This document shows, piece by piece, positions 45,217 to 53,720 of a DNA stretch of 64,000 nucleotides. Source of the stretch: Chryseobacterium elymi. GTDB lineage: Bacteria; Bacteroidota; Bacteroidia; Flavobacteriales; Weeksellaceae. The translations under genes were made by a program, and so were the position numbers. A model generated the notes under the pieces. It was not told the DNA's origin and made no database searches. It saw nothing but the letters and a program-made list of their open reading frames with translations. The DNA is taken from positions 186,001-250,000 of the forward strand of contig NZ_QNUH01000006.1 in the NCBI RefSeq assembly GCF_003385495.1. Reading direction: 5' to 3'. Within the stretch, counting starts at the first letter, position 1, and each line of letters starts with the position of its first letter.

Positions 45217-46230
45217 ATGAATCAATTTAATGTGCCCAAGCCAGTATACCCTTGGGAAACCCTCTCAAGCCCCTTCGCTGGAATTTTCTATGAAGAAGAA
45301 ACCAGTTGGTATGACCAGGATTATCAATTCTTATCAAAAGAGGCAATGACCCGTTACAGAAAAATGCGGTTAGTTGATGTAGGCCCCTTTATGGTACCTG
45401 CAGCTACCGAAAAGGACAGAATCCTCCATGCAACGCGTTTTGCTATTTATATGACAGTGACTGATGATTATGTTGAACTTTTGCCCGTAAAGGAAATTGC
45501 AGCAATCAGAGACCGTATTTTTGAGGTGATGATGGGAGATGATCCAAAACCGGGGGAAATAGGCATGTTCCGTCAAATGCAAACAAATAGAAAGGAATGG
45601 ATTGCGCTTGGGATGCCAGACTTCTGGCTTGAGCGGATCGCTAAGAATTATAAATACCGTTTCGTCACTGATGGAATTATGGAAGAATCACCATATAAAA
45701 TCAGTAAAGATATTCCTCCTATTCCTCTTTTTCATTTAATCCGTGCAAATTCCATAGGAATGATTCCATTTGTTGATTTAATTTGCCCTTCAACTGGTTT
45801 TGCTTTACCTGATTACATTTATAATCATACCGTTATACAGCGTATTATTATGCTACAGTCAATCATTGTTGCTCTTCAGAACGATTTTGCAACTATTGGC
45901 AAAGAGCTCGCCATAGAATCAGAGATTTTCAATATCATCAAATTATTACAGCATCACAATAAAATTTCTTTTGATGAAGCCTGCAAAGAAGGAATGAGGA
46001 TTCATGATGAGCTTGTAAATGAATTTGTAACATTATCAAATCATCTACCGGATTTCAGTCCATATCAAAAGGAGACAGAGGAATTTATTTATTACATAAA
46101 ACAAATGATCAGTGGGTTAAATAATTGGTACTATAAAAGCGGAACAGAACGATATGAACCTGGTGGATTTGCTGTGCCACCCAATGGAAAAGGTGAGACA
46201 ATGGACAGAGTAGAAATTAAATATTTCTAG
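45217..46230 (+). CDS. Class I terpene synthase (terpene cyclase)
   Basis: The 337-aa protein has all class I hallmarks. They are the aspartate-rich motif D83-D84-Y-V-E87 (DDxxE); the NSE triad N222-D-F-A-T226-I-G-K-E230; the pyrophosphate-sensor Arg176 exactly 46 residues before N222, as in characterised bacterial enzymes; and a C-terminal R312-Y313 pair. The TRFAIYMTVTDDYVELLP context fits helix D. It converts a linear prenyl diphosphate (FPP or GGPP) to a cyclic terpene. Chryseobacterium diterpene synthases (from C. wanjuense and C. polytrichastri) have been reported, but the chain length here cannot be told. It is flanked by direct repeats with no other pathway gene. Context suggests acquisition. 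The ATG at 45217 is kept. Confidence 0.9.
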   Translation: MNQFNVPKPVYPWETLSSPFAGIFYEEETSWYDQDYQFLSKEAMTRYRKMRLVDVGPFMVPAATEKDRILHATRFAIYMTVTDDYVELLPVKEIAAIRDRIFEVMMGDDPKPGEIGMFRQMQTNRKEWIALGMPDFWLERIAKNYKYRFVTDGIMEESPYKISKDIPPIPLFHLIRANSIGMIPFVDLICPSTGFALPDYIYNHTVIQRIIMLQSIIVALQNDFATIGKELAIESEIFNIIKLLQHHNKISFDEACKEGMRIHDELVNEFVTLSNHLPDFSPYQKETEEFIYYIKQMISGLNNWYYKSGTERYEPGGFAVPPNGKGETMDRVEIKYF

Positions 46231-46297
46231 GACTGATAGTTAATATTTTACAAATTTAATCTTAACCAGAAGAATATAATTCAAAAGATCACATGCT

Positions 46298-46378
46298 ATG
46301 TAGCCATTACCCTGGCCCGACTTTATCCATTCACATGCAGAGCAGATGGGAAAGGTACAGGATGGATAATGGCTACAT
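46298..46378. repeat. 12-bp perfect inverted repeat downstream of the terpene synthase
   Basis: ATGTAGCCATTA (46298-46309) and TAATGGCTACAT (46367-46378) pair perfectly across 57 nt. The inner parts also pair partly (CCCTGG-type and CCATTC/GATGG). It is inside the repeat-bounded insert; it may be a transcript end or a mobile-element end. Confidence 0.6.
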
Positions 46379-46459
46379 TTTCCTGACAGAACAATAGCCT
46401 AAATATACAAAAAGAGACTGCATGCGTACTGCTAGTATGGGGCCTGGCTTAACGTTTCA

Positions 46460-46485
46460 GCAATTTTTTTATCCAAGAATAAGAA
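46460..46485. repeat. Right copy of the 26-bp direct repeat
   Basis: It begins GCAATTTTTTTATCCAAGAA at 46460, differing from the left copy at one position. It is not part of a hairpin here, unlike the left copy, so it looks like the duplicated edge of the insert. Confidence 0.8.
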
Positions 46486-46623
46486 CTCTACAAACTTAAA
46501 TTATAATCCTCCATATAACTAAGCTTTGTCCCCCTTCCACAAATTCTTTAAAGCTTGTATTTTTCATCTGTATTTTCCTTTAGAAGTTAAAAGGGATTCA
46601 CCCTACTCTGTACATAAAGAGAT

Positions 46624-47127
46624 TTAACTCACCTTTTTCCCTAAAATCGTCAGGCTCCTTTCTATTCCATCCAAAATGGCCACATCAGGAAACATTCCCC
46701 AATCTTCAAATCCAAAATTCCTGAAAAGTTTCAGGCTAGCTTCATTATGTGAAAAGATAAATCCAAGAAGTGTTTTTATCCCTAAACTTGGAGCCTTATC
46801 AATACAGTATTCCATTACTTTTTTCCCAAAACCTTTTCCTCTACAGGATTCATCGAGGTAGATACTCATTTCAACGGTTCCATTGTATGCAGGCCTTCCA
46901 TAAAATGAAGAAAAGCTCACCCAACCTACTGTTTCATGATTACTATTTTCAATGATCCAAAGCGGTCTTGTTTCAGGATTATGTTCATCAAACCATTTTT
47001 TCCTGCTTTCTACAGTAACGTTTTCAGTATCGGCAGTCACCATTCTTGACGGAATGGTAGAATTGTATATCTCAACAATTCTTTCTAAATCTTTCAGGTC
47101 AGCATTCCTGAACTTCAGGTCTTTCAT
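46624..47127 (-). CDS. GNAT-family N-acetyltransferase (phosphinothricin acetyltransferase-like)
   Basis: The 167-aa protein has LKFRNADLKDLERIVEIYN, then VEMSIYLDESCRGKGFGKKVMEYCIDKAPSLGI, which carries the R/Q-x-x-G-x-G/K acetyl-CoA loop (RGKGFGKK), and HNEASLKLFRNFGFEDWG. It resembles PAT/Bar-type acetyltransferases. The substrate is unknown; acting on xenobiotic amines is possible. Single gene, reading leftward. Confidence 0.85.
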   Translation of the reverse strand: MKDLKFRNADLKDLERIVEIYNSTIPSRMVTADTENVTVESRKKWFDEHNPETRPLWIIENSNHETVGWVSFSSFYGRPAYNGTVEMSIYLDESCRGKGFGKKVMEYCIDKAPSLGIKTLLGFIFSHNEASLKLFRNFGFEDWGMFPDVAILDGIERSLTILGKKVS

Positions 47128-47247
47128 TTTATAAATTCCGGTTTTATCTGTGCAAAAATACGGAGGATAATATTTTTATGAGCAGAAATTCAATCAATAA
47201 TTGTAATTAATAGGAAGGATGAAAGATGGTTACTATTAGTCTTCCAG

Positions 47248-47266
47248 ATAGCCTTGTCAAGGCTAT
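47248..47266 (-). terminator. Possible terminator of the Crp-like gene at 47379-47945
   Basis: ATAGCCTTG (47248-47256) and CAAGGCTAT (47258-47266) are perfect 9-bp arms around one base. No strong T run follows on the minus strand. It lies about 110 nt after the stop. Confidence 0.35.
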
Positions 47267-47378
47267 TGCTCGATATTTTTACAGTAAAAAAGTAATCTAA
47301 TTGTTCTCCTATGAAAACATACTGGTTGTCTTTTTACACTCAATAACTTCCCTCTCCTATTTTCTATCCTTAACTTGT

Positions 47379-47945
47379 TTACTTCCCTAAATTCTTCAAT
47401 GTCCGGTTCAGACTTCTCACCGTAATTCCCAGGTAAGCAGCCATGTCCTCTTTTGAAATATCAATTTCTTCCTGTTTCTGCAATTCAAGAAGCTGGGACA
47501 AAGTATGTTCCGCTGCATACAATTGCTGATAGGAGGATCTTTTGGATGTATTGACTATACGTTCGGCAAATGCATCCAATAACAGATTATTCAATGAGAG
47601 GTCAGTTTTGATCAAAGATCTGAAATATGGTATAGTCACAGCATAAACAATGACATCCGTAACTGCTTCGATGCTGCAAAGGCAGGAAGTATTGCGGATT
47701 AGTTCTATTTCCCCTATGATCTCTCCTTTTCCCAGGAATTCAACAATATATTCTTTGTCGTTCTCTTCAACGAAAAAACATTTGGTAATTCCCTCTTTGA
47801 TCAGCATTACTTTAGAGGGCATTTCGCTCTGCGTGAATATCCTATCGCCTTTGGAAAATGATCTTACTACGATATCTTCTTTGCGTTTCTGTTTTTCGTA
47901 TAAATCTTCCAGATAATTTAAAAATAACTGATTGGTCCGTAACAT
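47379..47945 (-). CDS. Crp/Fnr-family transcriptional regulator
   Basis: The 188-aa protein's cyclic-nucleotide-binding-type beta roll (~15-125) has GDRIFTQSEMPSKVMLIKEGIT and FLGKGEIIGEIELI. The C-terminal winged helix has ISKEDMAAYLGITVRSLNRTLKNLGK. It lacks the Cys cluster of Fnr, so oxygen sensing is not suggested. It is divergent from the HAD gene 78 bp away and could regulate it. Confidence 0.85.
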   Translation of the reverse strand: MLRTNQLFLNYLEDLYEKQKRKEDIVVRSFSKGDRIFTQSEMPSKVMLIKEGITKCFFVEENDKEYIVEFLGKGEIIGEIELIRNTSCLCSIEAVTDVIVYAVTIPYFRSLIKTDLSLNNLLLDAFAERIVNTSKRSSYQQLYAAEHTLSQLLELQKQEEIDISKEDMAAYLGITVRSLNRTLKNLGK

Positions 47946-48022
47946 ATTTTATCCGAGACAAATGTCCTTTTCTGTTTAAATTTTTATATTGAATTTTGTC
48001 ACGAGAAAAATACAAAAGTAAA

Positions 48023-48712
48023 ATGAATAATCATATAACGACCATCGCTTTTGATGCAGATGATACACTTTGGATCAATGAACCTTATTTTCAGGAAACT
48101 GAAAAGGAATTCTGTGCACTACTTGAAGATTATCTGCCCCAGCATTCTGTTTCTCAGGAATTATTCAAAACTGAAATGAAGAATCTTCATCTCTACGGTT
48201 ATGGTGTAAAAGGTTTTATGCTCTGTATGATAGAAACCGTCAGCAGAATTTCAGAAGGTACAGCATCCATGCAGCTGATTAACAGAACCATCGAGATAGG
48301 CCAGGAACTGCTGCAAAAACCAATAGAATTGCTAGATGGAGTCATAGAGACGTTAGATGCTTTAAAAGGAAAATACAGACTGGTAGTGGCCACAAAAGGC
48401 GACCTGCTGGATCAGGAGCGAAAGCTTAAAAATTCAGGGCTCCAGGAATACTTTCATCATATAGAAATTATGAGTGACAAGAAGGAAAGTGATTATCAGA
48501 AGCTGTTGAAACACCTGGACTGCAAGCCAGAGCAATTTCTAATGCTCGGAAATTCTATAAAATCGGACATTCTTCCAGTACTGGAGATCGGAGGCTTTGC
48601 GGCACACATTCCTTATCATGTAACATGGAGCTATGAACAGCATGAACATCACTTGGAACATAAAAACTTTATAGAACTGAAGAACATTGATGAAGTGCTG
48701 AAGTATTTATAA
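48023..48712 (+). CDS. HAD-family hydrolase
   Basis: The frame opens at a TTG at 47996, but ATG 48023 (MNNHITTIAFDADDTLW) is preferred, giving about 229 aa. Motif I is D11-x-D13-DT; motif II is VVATKGD (Ser/Thr); motif III Lys/DKKESD and motif IV LMLGNSIKSDILP follow. It is a phosphatase-like HAD of unknown substrate. The Crp-type gene is divergent upstream. Confidence 0.88.
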   Translation: MNNHITTIAFDADDTLWINEPYFQETEKEFCALLEDYLPQHSVSQELFKTEMKNLHLYGYGVKGFMLCMIETVSRISEGTASMQLINRTIEIGQELLQKPIELLDGVIETLDALKGKYRLVVATKGDLLDQERKLKNSGLQEYFHHIEIMSDKKESDYQKLLKHLDCKPEQFLMLGNSIKSDILPVLEIGGFAAHIPYHVTWSYEQHEHHLEHKNFIELKNIDEVLKYL

Positions 48713-48714
48713 AA

Positions 48715-48745
48715 AAAGCCCGTTCATGGTTTAGAACGGGCTTTC
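48715..48745. terminator. Bidirectional terminator between HAD and S9 peptidase
   Basis: AAAGCCCGTTC and GAACGGGCTTT form an 11-bp perfect stem with an 8-nt loop, flanked by A and T tracts. Confidence 0.85.
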
Positions 48746-48755
48746 TTTCAAATTA

Positions 48756-51158
48756 TTATTTCTTCAAACACTTCTCCAGGAACTGATCCTGCTCCCATAA
48801 AAGGTGAAGAATATTTTCTTTAGCAGCATATCCGTGGGATTCTTTTGGAAGAAGAACCATTTTCACAGGAGCTCCCAGGTTTTTCAATGCCTGGAAATAT
48901 CTTTCCGTCTGTAAAGTGAAGGTTCCCGGATTGTTATCCGCGTCACCGTGAATCAAAAGCAATGGCGTTTTCATTTTGTCTGCATTCATGAATGGCGACA
49001 TCGTGTTGTAGATCTCCGGAACATCCCAGTAATTTCTCTGCTCACTCTGGAATCCAAACGGAGTCAGGGTTCTGTTATATGCCCCACTTCTGGCAATACC
49101 ACAGGCATAATCTTTAGAATGGGTCAAAAGGTTGGCCGTCATAAAAGCACCATAGGAATGTCCTCCTACAGCCACTTTAGTTCTGTCAATATATCCCAAC
49201 TGATCTACTGCATCTATAGCTGCTTTTCCATTCGCTACCAATTGCGGAATGAAGGTATCATTCGGTTCTGTTTTTCCCTCGCCGATAATTGGGAACGACG
49301 CATCATCCAAGACAGCATAGCCTTTGGTTGTCCAGTACACAAAAGATCCGTAATACGGGAATGTAAAATCATTCGGATTCTGCGTATTCTGTCCTGCTGT
49401 GTTTTTATCCTTATATTCTGTTGGATAAGCCCAGATCAGTAAAGGAAGTTTTTCTTTCTTAGCTTTTCTGTCGTAATTAGCAGGCAGATAAAGTGTTCCC
49501 GTTAAAGTAACACCGTCATTTCTTTTGTACGTAATTACCTCTTTATAAACATCTTTAATGCTTTCAAAAGGATTCACAAATTGAGTTACAGCTTCTGCCT
49601 TATTGGATTTAATATTTTTTTTGAAATAGTTCGGATACAGGCTTGGAGACTGTTGGGTCGTCAGTATTTCACCTTTTGAAGGATTCAGGATATCAATGAT
49701 CTCTTCCTTGCCGTTCTTAACGTTAGACGTATACAGTCTTTTCTTTTTAAGTGACTTTACATCCATTTCATCGATGAAAGGATGCTGTCCGTCTTTAGTA
49801 AATCCGTCTCCTATCAGGTAAGTCTTTCCTCCTTTCATATCAATTACATATCTTCCGTACTGATTTTTCGTGGTATTGAAATTCCCCGGATCACTGTAAA
49901 CATCCTGGTAATTTCTGTCATCAATTACTTTCGATTCGCCGTTATTAAGATCCACAAGGAAAGATTTGGTATTTCTTGTATCATACCAGCCTTCAGAAAC
50001 TACGGCATAATGGTCATTGGTCCAGCTTACGCCTTCATATCTCTGCTTTGTTTTAAAGAATGATTTTGGGGCAGCAGTAAATGGTGCTTCCCATGTAAAG
50101 ATCTCATCTCTGTACTCTACGGATTTAGACTGGTCACCTCCATCCAGCGCTTCAGCGAATATTAATGTTGCGGGTGCATCACTTCTCCAGCCCATGCTTC
50201 TTTTTCCTGTTCTTACCGATGAAAATCCTTTTGGCATTATTTCATTCAGAGGAACATCGTTTACCATTTTCACTGCATTTCCTTTCATATCGTAAACTGT
50301 AGCTGTCTGCGGAAACCTGTTTAAAGGAACGATATATGAGAATGGTTTCTTGATCACCGTAGCCATCAAATAATTTCCGTCCGGGGAAAAACTTAAACCG
50401 GAATACATATCCTGATCTTTTACTTTTTTAAGGTTTCCGTTCAGGTCTACATTATAAATTTCAGAAGCGGTAAGAACCTCAAAGTTTTTTTCATCCTGAG
50501 GATTTTTCAGAAGATCCTGATAGGTTCTGTTTTGCGAAACCTTACCATCAGCCGTAGAAACGATGGGTCCGGTTGGAAGATCTTTGCTGGCATCTATCAG
50601 AGCAGGTCTGTTTTGGGGAAGTGTTCTGATCAGAAGACTTTTGGAATCATTGTACCATGTATAGGGTGTTCCTAAATTAGCATTCAGATTATCCCCGGTA
50701 ATTTTTTTTGCAGAAGCAGTTTCCATATCTACAGTCCAAAGTTCTACTCCTTTCGTAGTTGTATTGGTAAATGCCAGTTTTTTTTCGTCCGGTGAAAATG
50801 AAATATATGTGATTTTGGCATTGGCAGGCAGGTTTTTCACCTGAACCTCATTTTTATCATTAATCTTTCTGATTTTCAGATTATTGGAGTACGTAACACT
50901 GCTTGAAATATTAGTAACCGGATTGATTCTTAAGCCGGCAAGTTTCATTTCCTGCTGGTTAAGGTCTTCCAGTGTTTTATAAGTCGGACGGTAAGTGAAA
51001 ACCACCCAATCTTTTTTGCTGTTCATCAGAACGCTTGGCGGCCTTTCATAATCTGCAAGCTTTAGAATTTCAGCAGATGGTTTTTGATAAGTAATATTTT
51101 CCTGTGCATCATAGAAATTGAGAAATGCCAGAAGGCAAATGGTCAGTTTTATCTTCAT
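48756..51158 (-). CDS. S9-family (prolyl oligopeptidase-like) serine peptidase
   Basis: The 800-aa secreted protein has a Sec signal (cleavage near FYDAQ). An N-terminal beta-propeller-like region (~40-500) precedes an alpha/beta hydrolase domain. The nucleophile is in GGHSYGAFM (Ser about 667), Asp is in IHGDADNNPG, and His is in ESHGYAAKE. It may cut peptides in the periplasm. A T9SS domain is absent. No partner genes adjacent. Confidence 0.9.
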   Translation of the reverse strand: MKIKLTICLLAFLNFYDAQENITYQKPSAEILKLADYERPPSVLMNSKKDWVVFTYRPTYKTLEDLNQQEMKLAGLRINPVTNISSSVTYSNNLKIRKINDKNEVQVKNLPANAKITYISFSPDEKKLAFTNTTTKGVELWTVDMETASAKKITGDNLNANLGTPYTWYNDSKSLLIRTLPQNRPALIDASKDLPTGPIVSTADGKVSQNRTYQDLLKNPQDEKNFEVLTASEIYNVDLNGNLKKVKDQDMYSGLSFSPDGNYLMATVIKKPFSYIVPLNRFPQTATVYDMKGNAVKMVNDVPLNEIMPKGFSSVRTGKRSMGWRSDAPATLIFAEALDGGDQSKSVEYRDEIFTWEAPFTAAPKSFFKTKQRYEGVSWTNDHYAVVSEGWYDTRNTKSFLVDLNNGESKVIDDRNYQDVYSDPGNFNTTKNQYGRYVIDMKGGKTYLIGDGFTKDGQHPFIDEMDVKSLKKKRLYTSNVKNGKEEIIDILNPSKGEILTTQQSPSLYPNYFKKNIKSNKAEAVTQFVNPFESIKDVYKEVITYKRNDGVTLTGTLYLPANYDRKAKKEKLPLLIWAYPTEYKDKNTAGQNTQNPNDFTFPYYGSFVYWTTKGYAVLDDASFPIIGEGKTEPNDTFIPQLVANGKAAIDAVDQLGYIDRTKVAVGGHSYGAFMTANLLTHSKDYACGIARSGAYNRTLTPFGFQSEQRNYWDVPEIYNTMSPFMNADKMKTPLLLIHGDADNNPGTFTLQTERYFQALKNLGAPVKMVLLPKESHGYAAKENILHLLWEQDQFLEKCLKK

Positions 51159-51290
51159 ATAAATTCGTTTTCCACGAATTTAGTGATTTTTAAGATATAA
51201 CTAAAATTGCTTTATAGTTAAACACATTATAAGATTAACCAAACAATTCCATGACATTGACATCAAATTAAAATTATCACCAGAATAAAA

Positions 51291-51316
51291 AAAGAGCACT
51301 ATTTCTAATGCTCTTT
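51291..51316 (-). terminator. Terminator of the DoxX gene
   Basis: AAAGAGCA (51291-51298) pairs with TGCTCTTT (51309-51316), with A tracts that read as U on the minus strand. It lies 21 nt after the DoxX stop. Confidence 0.7.
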
Positions 51317-51336
51317 ATTGTTTTATCTGAACCAGA

Positions 51337-51765
51337 CTACCAATCCGAAGCTCTTTTTCTTTTTTCTATCATATGGTCTACCGATACTTTTCCTGCACCA
51401 AAAGCCATGAGAAGAAGATAAACAGACAAATAGATAAGGCTCATTTCTCTTTTCTCAAAAGGATCTGCCCCGTGAACTACAAAAGCTGCAATGGCCATTG
51501 TAAAGATCAGAAATCCCAAAGAAATCCTTGTAAAAAGACCTAATATAAGAAGTATTGAACAAACAAATTCAGCAATAACCGCAAGAACCAGGGTCACAGT
51601 AGGGCCTAACCCTATAAAGTCAAAAAATTCAATTTTACCGCCTTCAAGCAGCATCTGAAGCTTCGGAAACCCGTGAGAAAGCATAGCAAAACCTACAAAT
51701 ACTCTTACTGCCAATAAAATAATATCTTTAGGTACTGAGCTGGAATTTGAGTTAAAATAGTTCAT
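51337..51765 (-). CDS. DoxX-family membrane protein
   Basis: The 142-aa protein has four membrane helices. It opens with SVPKDIILLAVRVFVGFAMLSHGFPKLQ and has the FSEFVCSILLILGLFTRISLGFLI-type helix, then GADPFEKREMSLIYLSVYLLLMAFGAGKVSVD. The family links to membrane redox balance in some bacteria; no function here. Single gene. Confidence 0.85.
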   Translation of the reverse strand: MNYFNSNSSSVPKDIILLAVRVFVGFAMLSHGFPKLQMLLEGGKIEFFDFIGLGPTVTLVLAVIAEFVCSILLILGLFTRISLGFLIFTMAIAAFVVHGADPFEKREMSLIYLSVYLLLMAFGAGKVSVDHMIEKRKRASDW

Positions 51766-51832
51766 TTACTAAAAATTTAGATTAAAGTTAATAAAAATCT
51801 TTTAATAGAACGGAATCCCGGGCATTTTTAGT

Positions 51833-52708
51833 TTATCTGTATCCGAAATTTTTCAAATCTCTGTCGTTTTTACGCCAGTCCTTTTTCACTTTTACGAAAA
51901 GATTCAGGTGAATTTTCTTGGCAAAGAATTTTTCCAGATCCAGCCTGGCTTCGGTTCCTACTTTTTTGATAGCTTCTCCCTTATGTCCAATGATAATTCC
52001 TTTCTGGGTATCTCTTTCCACGTAAATAATAGAATCAATAAAAATAATCCCTTCTTTTTCTTTAAACTGTTCGGTAACCACTTCTACAGAATAAGGAATC
52101 TCTTTCTCATAGTTTAAAAGAATTTTTTCACGGATCGCCTCATTGACGAAAAATCTTTCAGGTTTATCAGTGTATTGCTCCTTGTCATAATAAGGAGGGT
52201 TTTCCGGCAGCAGAGATCTTAATTTCGGCAGAATGATATCTGTATTGAAGGCATTCAAGGCAGAGATAGGAAGGATCTCAGCTTTCGGGATCCTGTTGTG
52301 CCATTCTTCTACCAGTTTTTCAAGTCCTTCCTGTGTAGTCTGATCTACTTTATTCAGCAGCAGCAGTACCGGAACCGGGATCTTATTAAGTTTATCAATT
52401 AAGAATTCCGAAGGTTCGGCTTTGTCTGTGACGTCTACAATAAATAAAAATACATCAGCATCCTGTAAAGAATCCTTCACAAAATCCATCATTTTTTCCT
52501 GGAGACCATACTTTGCGTCTAAAACTCCGGGCGTATCTGAAAATACGATTTGTAAATCCTCTTCATTATAAATTCCAAAAATCCTGTGGCGTGTTGTCTG
52601 TGCCTTTTGTGTTACGATAGCCAGTTTCTCCCCCATTAATTGGTTTAATAAGGTAGATTTTCCCGCATTGGGCTTTCCGACTATATTTACGAATCCTGCT
52701 TTGTGCAT
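51833..52708 (-). CDS. era: GTPase Era
   Basis: The 291-aa GTPase has P loop GKPNAGKST (11-19), switch region TTRHRIFGIY, DTPGVLD, NKVDQTT, and a C-terminal KH domain (~205-291) with VERDTQKGIIIGHKGEAIKKVGTEARLDLEKF. Era binds 16S rRNA and aids 30S assembly. Its length and motifs are normal. It is monocistronic. Confidence 0.96.
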   Translation of the reverse strand: MHKAGFVNIVGKPNAGKSTLLNQLMGEKLAIVTQKAQTTRHRIFGIYNEEDLQIVFSDTPGVLDAKYGLQEKMMDFVKDSLQDADVFLFIVDVTDKAEPSEFLIDKLNKIPVPVLLLLNKVDQTTQEGLEKLVEEWHNRIPKAEILPISALNAFNTDIILPKLRSLLPENPPYYDKEQYTDKPERFFVNEAIREKILLNYEKEIPYSVEVVTEQFKEKEGIIFIDSIIYVERDTQKGIIIGHKGEAIKKVGTEARLDLEKFFAKKIHLNLFVKVKKDWRKNDRDLKNFGYR

Positions 52709-53008
52709 ATATTATTTTTTAGGCTCAAAATTGAACCGGGCTGCAAAGTTAGTGAAAACAAAATTTAATTGGGTTTTGTTTCCATGAAAAGTAAGTACAG
52801 CCTTTGAAAAAGTAATATATTTATGGAAAAATTCATCTATGGCTGAAGCCGAAAAACATTTTGCAGAATTAGCGGCAGAAGTCCAGGAAGCTTGACAGAG
52901 AAAAATGTTTGGTGCTTTTACCTGAAACTTCAATGATAAAGCATATTCTCAATACATTAAATTAGCATTGAATTTTATAGCTTAAACATATATTTTCAGA
53001 ATTCATCT
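52709..53008. other. 300-bp intergenic region with a possible TfoX-like relic
   Basis: It contains the candidate relic at 52839-52984 and AT-rich flanks. ATTCATCTATGG occurs at 52831-52842 and again at 53001-53012, at the start of the next gene. Confidence 0.5.
52839..52984 (+). pseudogene. TfoX-like gene relic with two in-frame stops
   Basis: From ATG 52839 it reads MAEAEKHFAELAAEVQEA, stop, QRKMFGAFT, stop, NFNDKAYSQYIKLALNFIA and a final stop. The KMFG and the spacing of the helix resemble the N-terminus of TfoX/Sxy-like proteins (EVxEAxxxKMFG). Only ~46 codons remain. The match is to memory of the family pattern and is weak. It could also be chance. Confidence 0.35.
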
Positions 53009-53572
53009 ATGGATATAGACCAAATCCTTGACCGTATTTATGTTTTACCCGAAGCTTCTAAAGACGCTTTGAAAAAGCATATCCAAGAAGTATCACATCC
53101 CAAATATTTCTGCCTTATGGAAGCAGATAAAATTATCCCACATATCTATTTTATCAGGAAAGGTATTGTACGTGCTTATGCTTCTACTGCTGAGAATGAT
53201 ATTACATTCTGGTTCGGAAATGAGGGCGAAACTATAGTTTCCATGAAAAGTTATGTAGAAGACAGACCCGGCTATGAAAGCATTGAGCTTCTGGAAGACT
53301 GTGATCTGTACATTCTGGAAACAGAAAGCCTGAGAAAGCTTTTTAATGCAGACATTCACATCGCCAATTGGGGAAGAAAATTTGCAGAAAAGGAACTTGT
53401 GAAAACGGAAGAACTGATCATTTCCAGACAGTTTAAAACCTCCCTGGAGCGATATAAAGACCTGATGACCCATAAACCTGATCTTTTAAAAAGAGTTCAA
53501 TTAGGGCATATCGCATCTTATCTTGGAATTACACAAGTGAGCCTGAGCAGGATTCGTGCGGAAATAAAGTAA
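53009..53572 (+). CDS. Crp/Fnr-family transcriptional regulator
   Basis: The 187-aa protein has a cyclic-nucleotide-type domain (~20-120, with FIRKGIVRAYASTAENDITFWFGNEGE) and a C-terminal helix-turn-helix QLGHIASYLGITQVSLSRIRAEI. It belongs to the large Bacteroidota set of Crp-like proteins with a short C-terminal domain and no Fnr cysteines. It precedes an SMR exporter by ~150 bp and may regulate it. Confidence 0.85.
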   Translation: MDIDQILDRIYVLPEASKDALKKHIQEVSHPKYFCLMEADKIIPHIYFIRKGIVRAYASTAENDITFWFGNEGETIVSMKSYVEDRPGYESIELLEDCDLYILETESLRKLFNADIHIANWGRKFAEKELVKTEELIISRQFKTSLERYKDLMTHKPDLLKRVQLGHIASYLGITQVSLSRIRAEIK

Positions 53573-53576
53573 AGAA

Positions 53577-53614
53577 TGGAAGATAGAAGGAGGAGGCTGG
53601 AAGTCACTACTGAA
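53577..53614. repeat. Dispersed repeat copy related to the 7.99-kb element
   Basis: GGAAGATAGAAGGAGGAGGC then TGGAAGTCACTACTG aligns with the inner arm at 7994-8030 (GGAAGTTGGAAGTGAGAGGC then CGGAAGTTACTATTG). It lies just after the Crp stop codon. Confidence 0.5.
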
Positions 53615-53720
53615 CGCCTCTTTTGCTTCAAATTTCCTAATTCTAAAATCATTTTTTAACAAATGTATAATTTTGTTTCTTTCTAAAAGCTGAAATTTGC
53701 AGGAGAGAAAATTTAAAGAA

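Larger units (their letters stand above)
46231..46623. other. 393-bp intergenic region after the terpene synthase
   Basis: It contains a 12-bp inverted repeat (46298-46378) and the right copy of the direct repeat (46460-46485). No gene seen; the rest looks unstructured. Confidence 0.6.

Noticed and set aside
52712..52933. Minus-strand ORF of 73 aa after era
   Set aside because: It overlaps the TfoX-like relic on the other strand and has no signal or motif.
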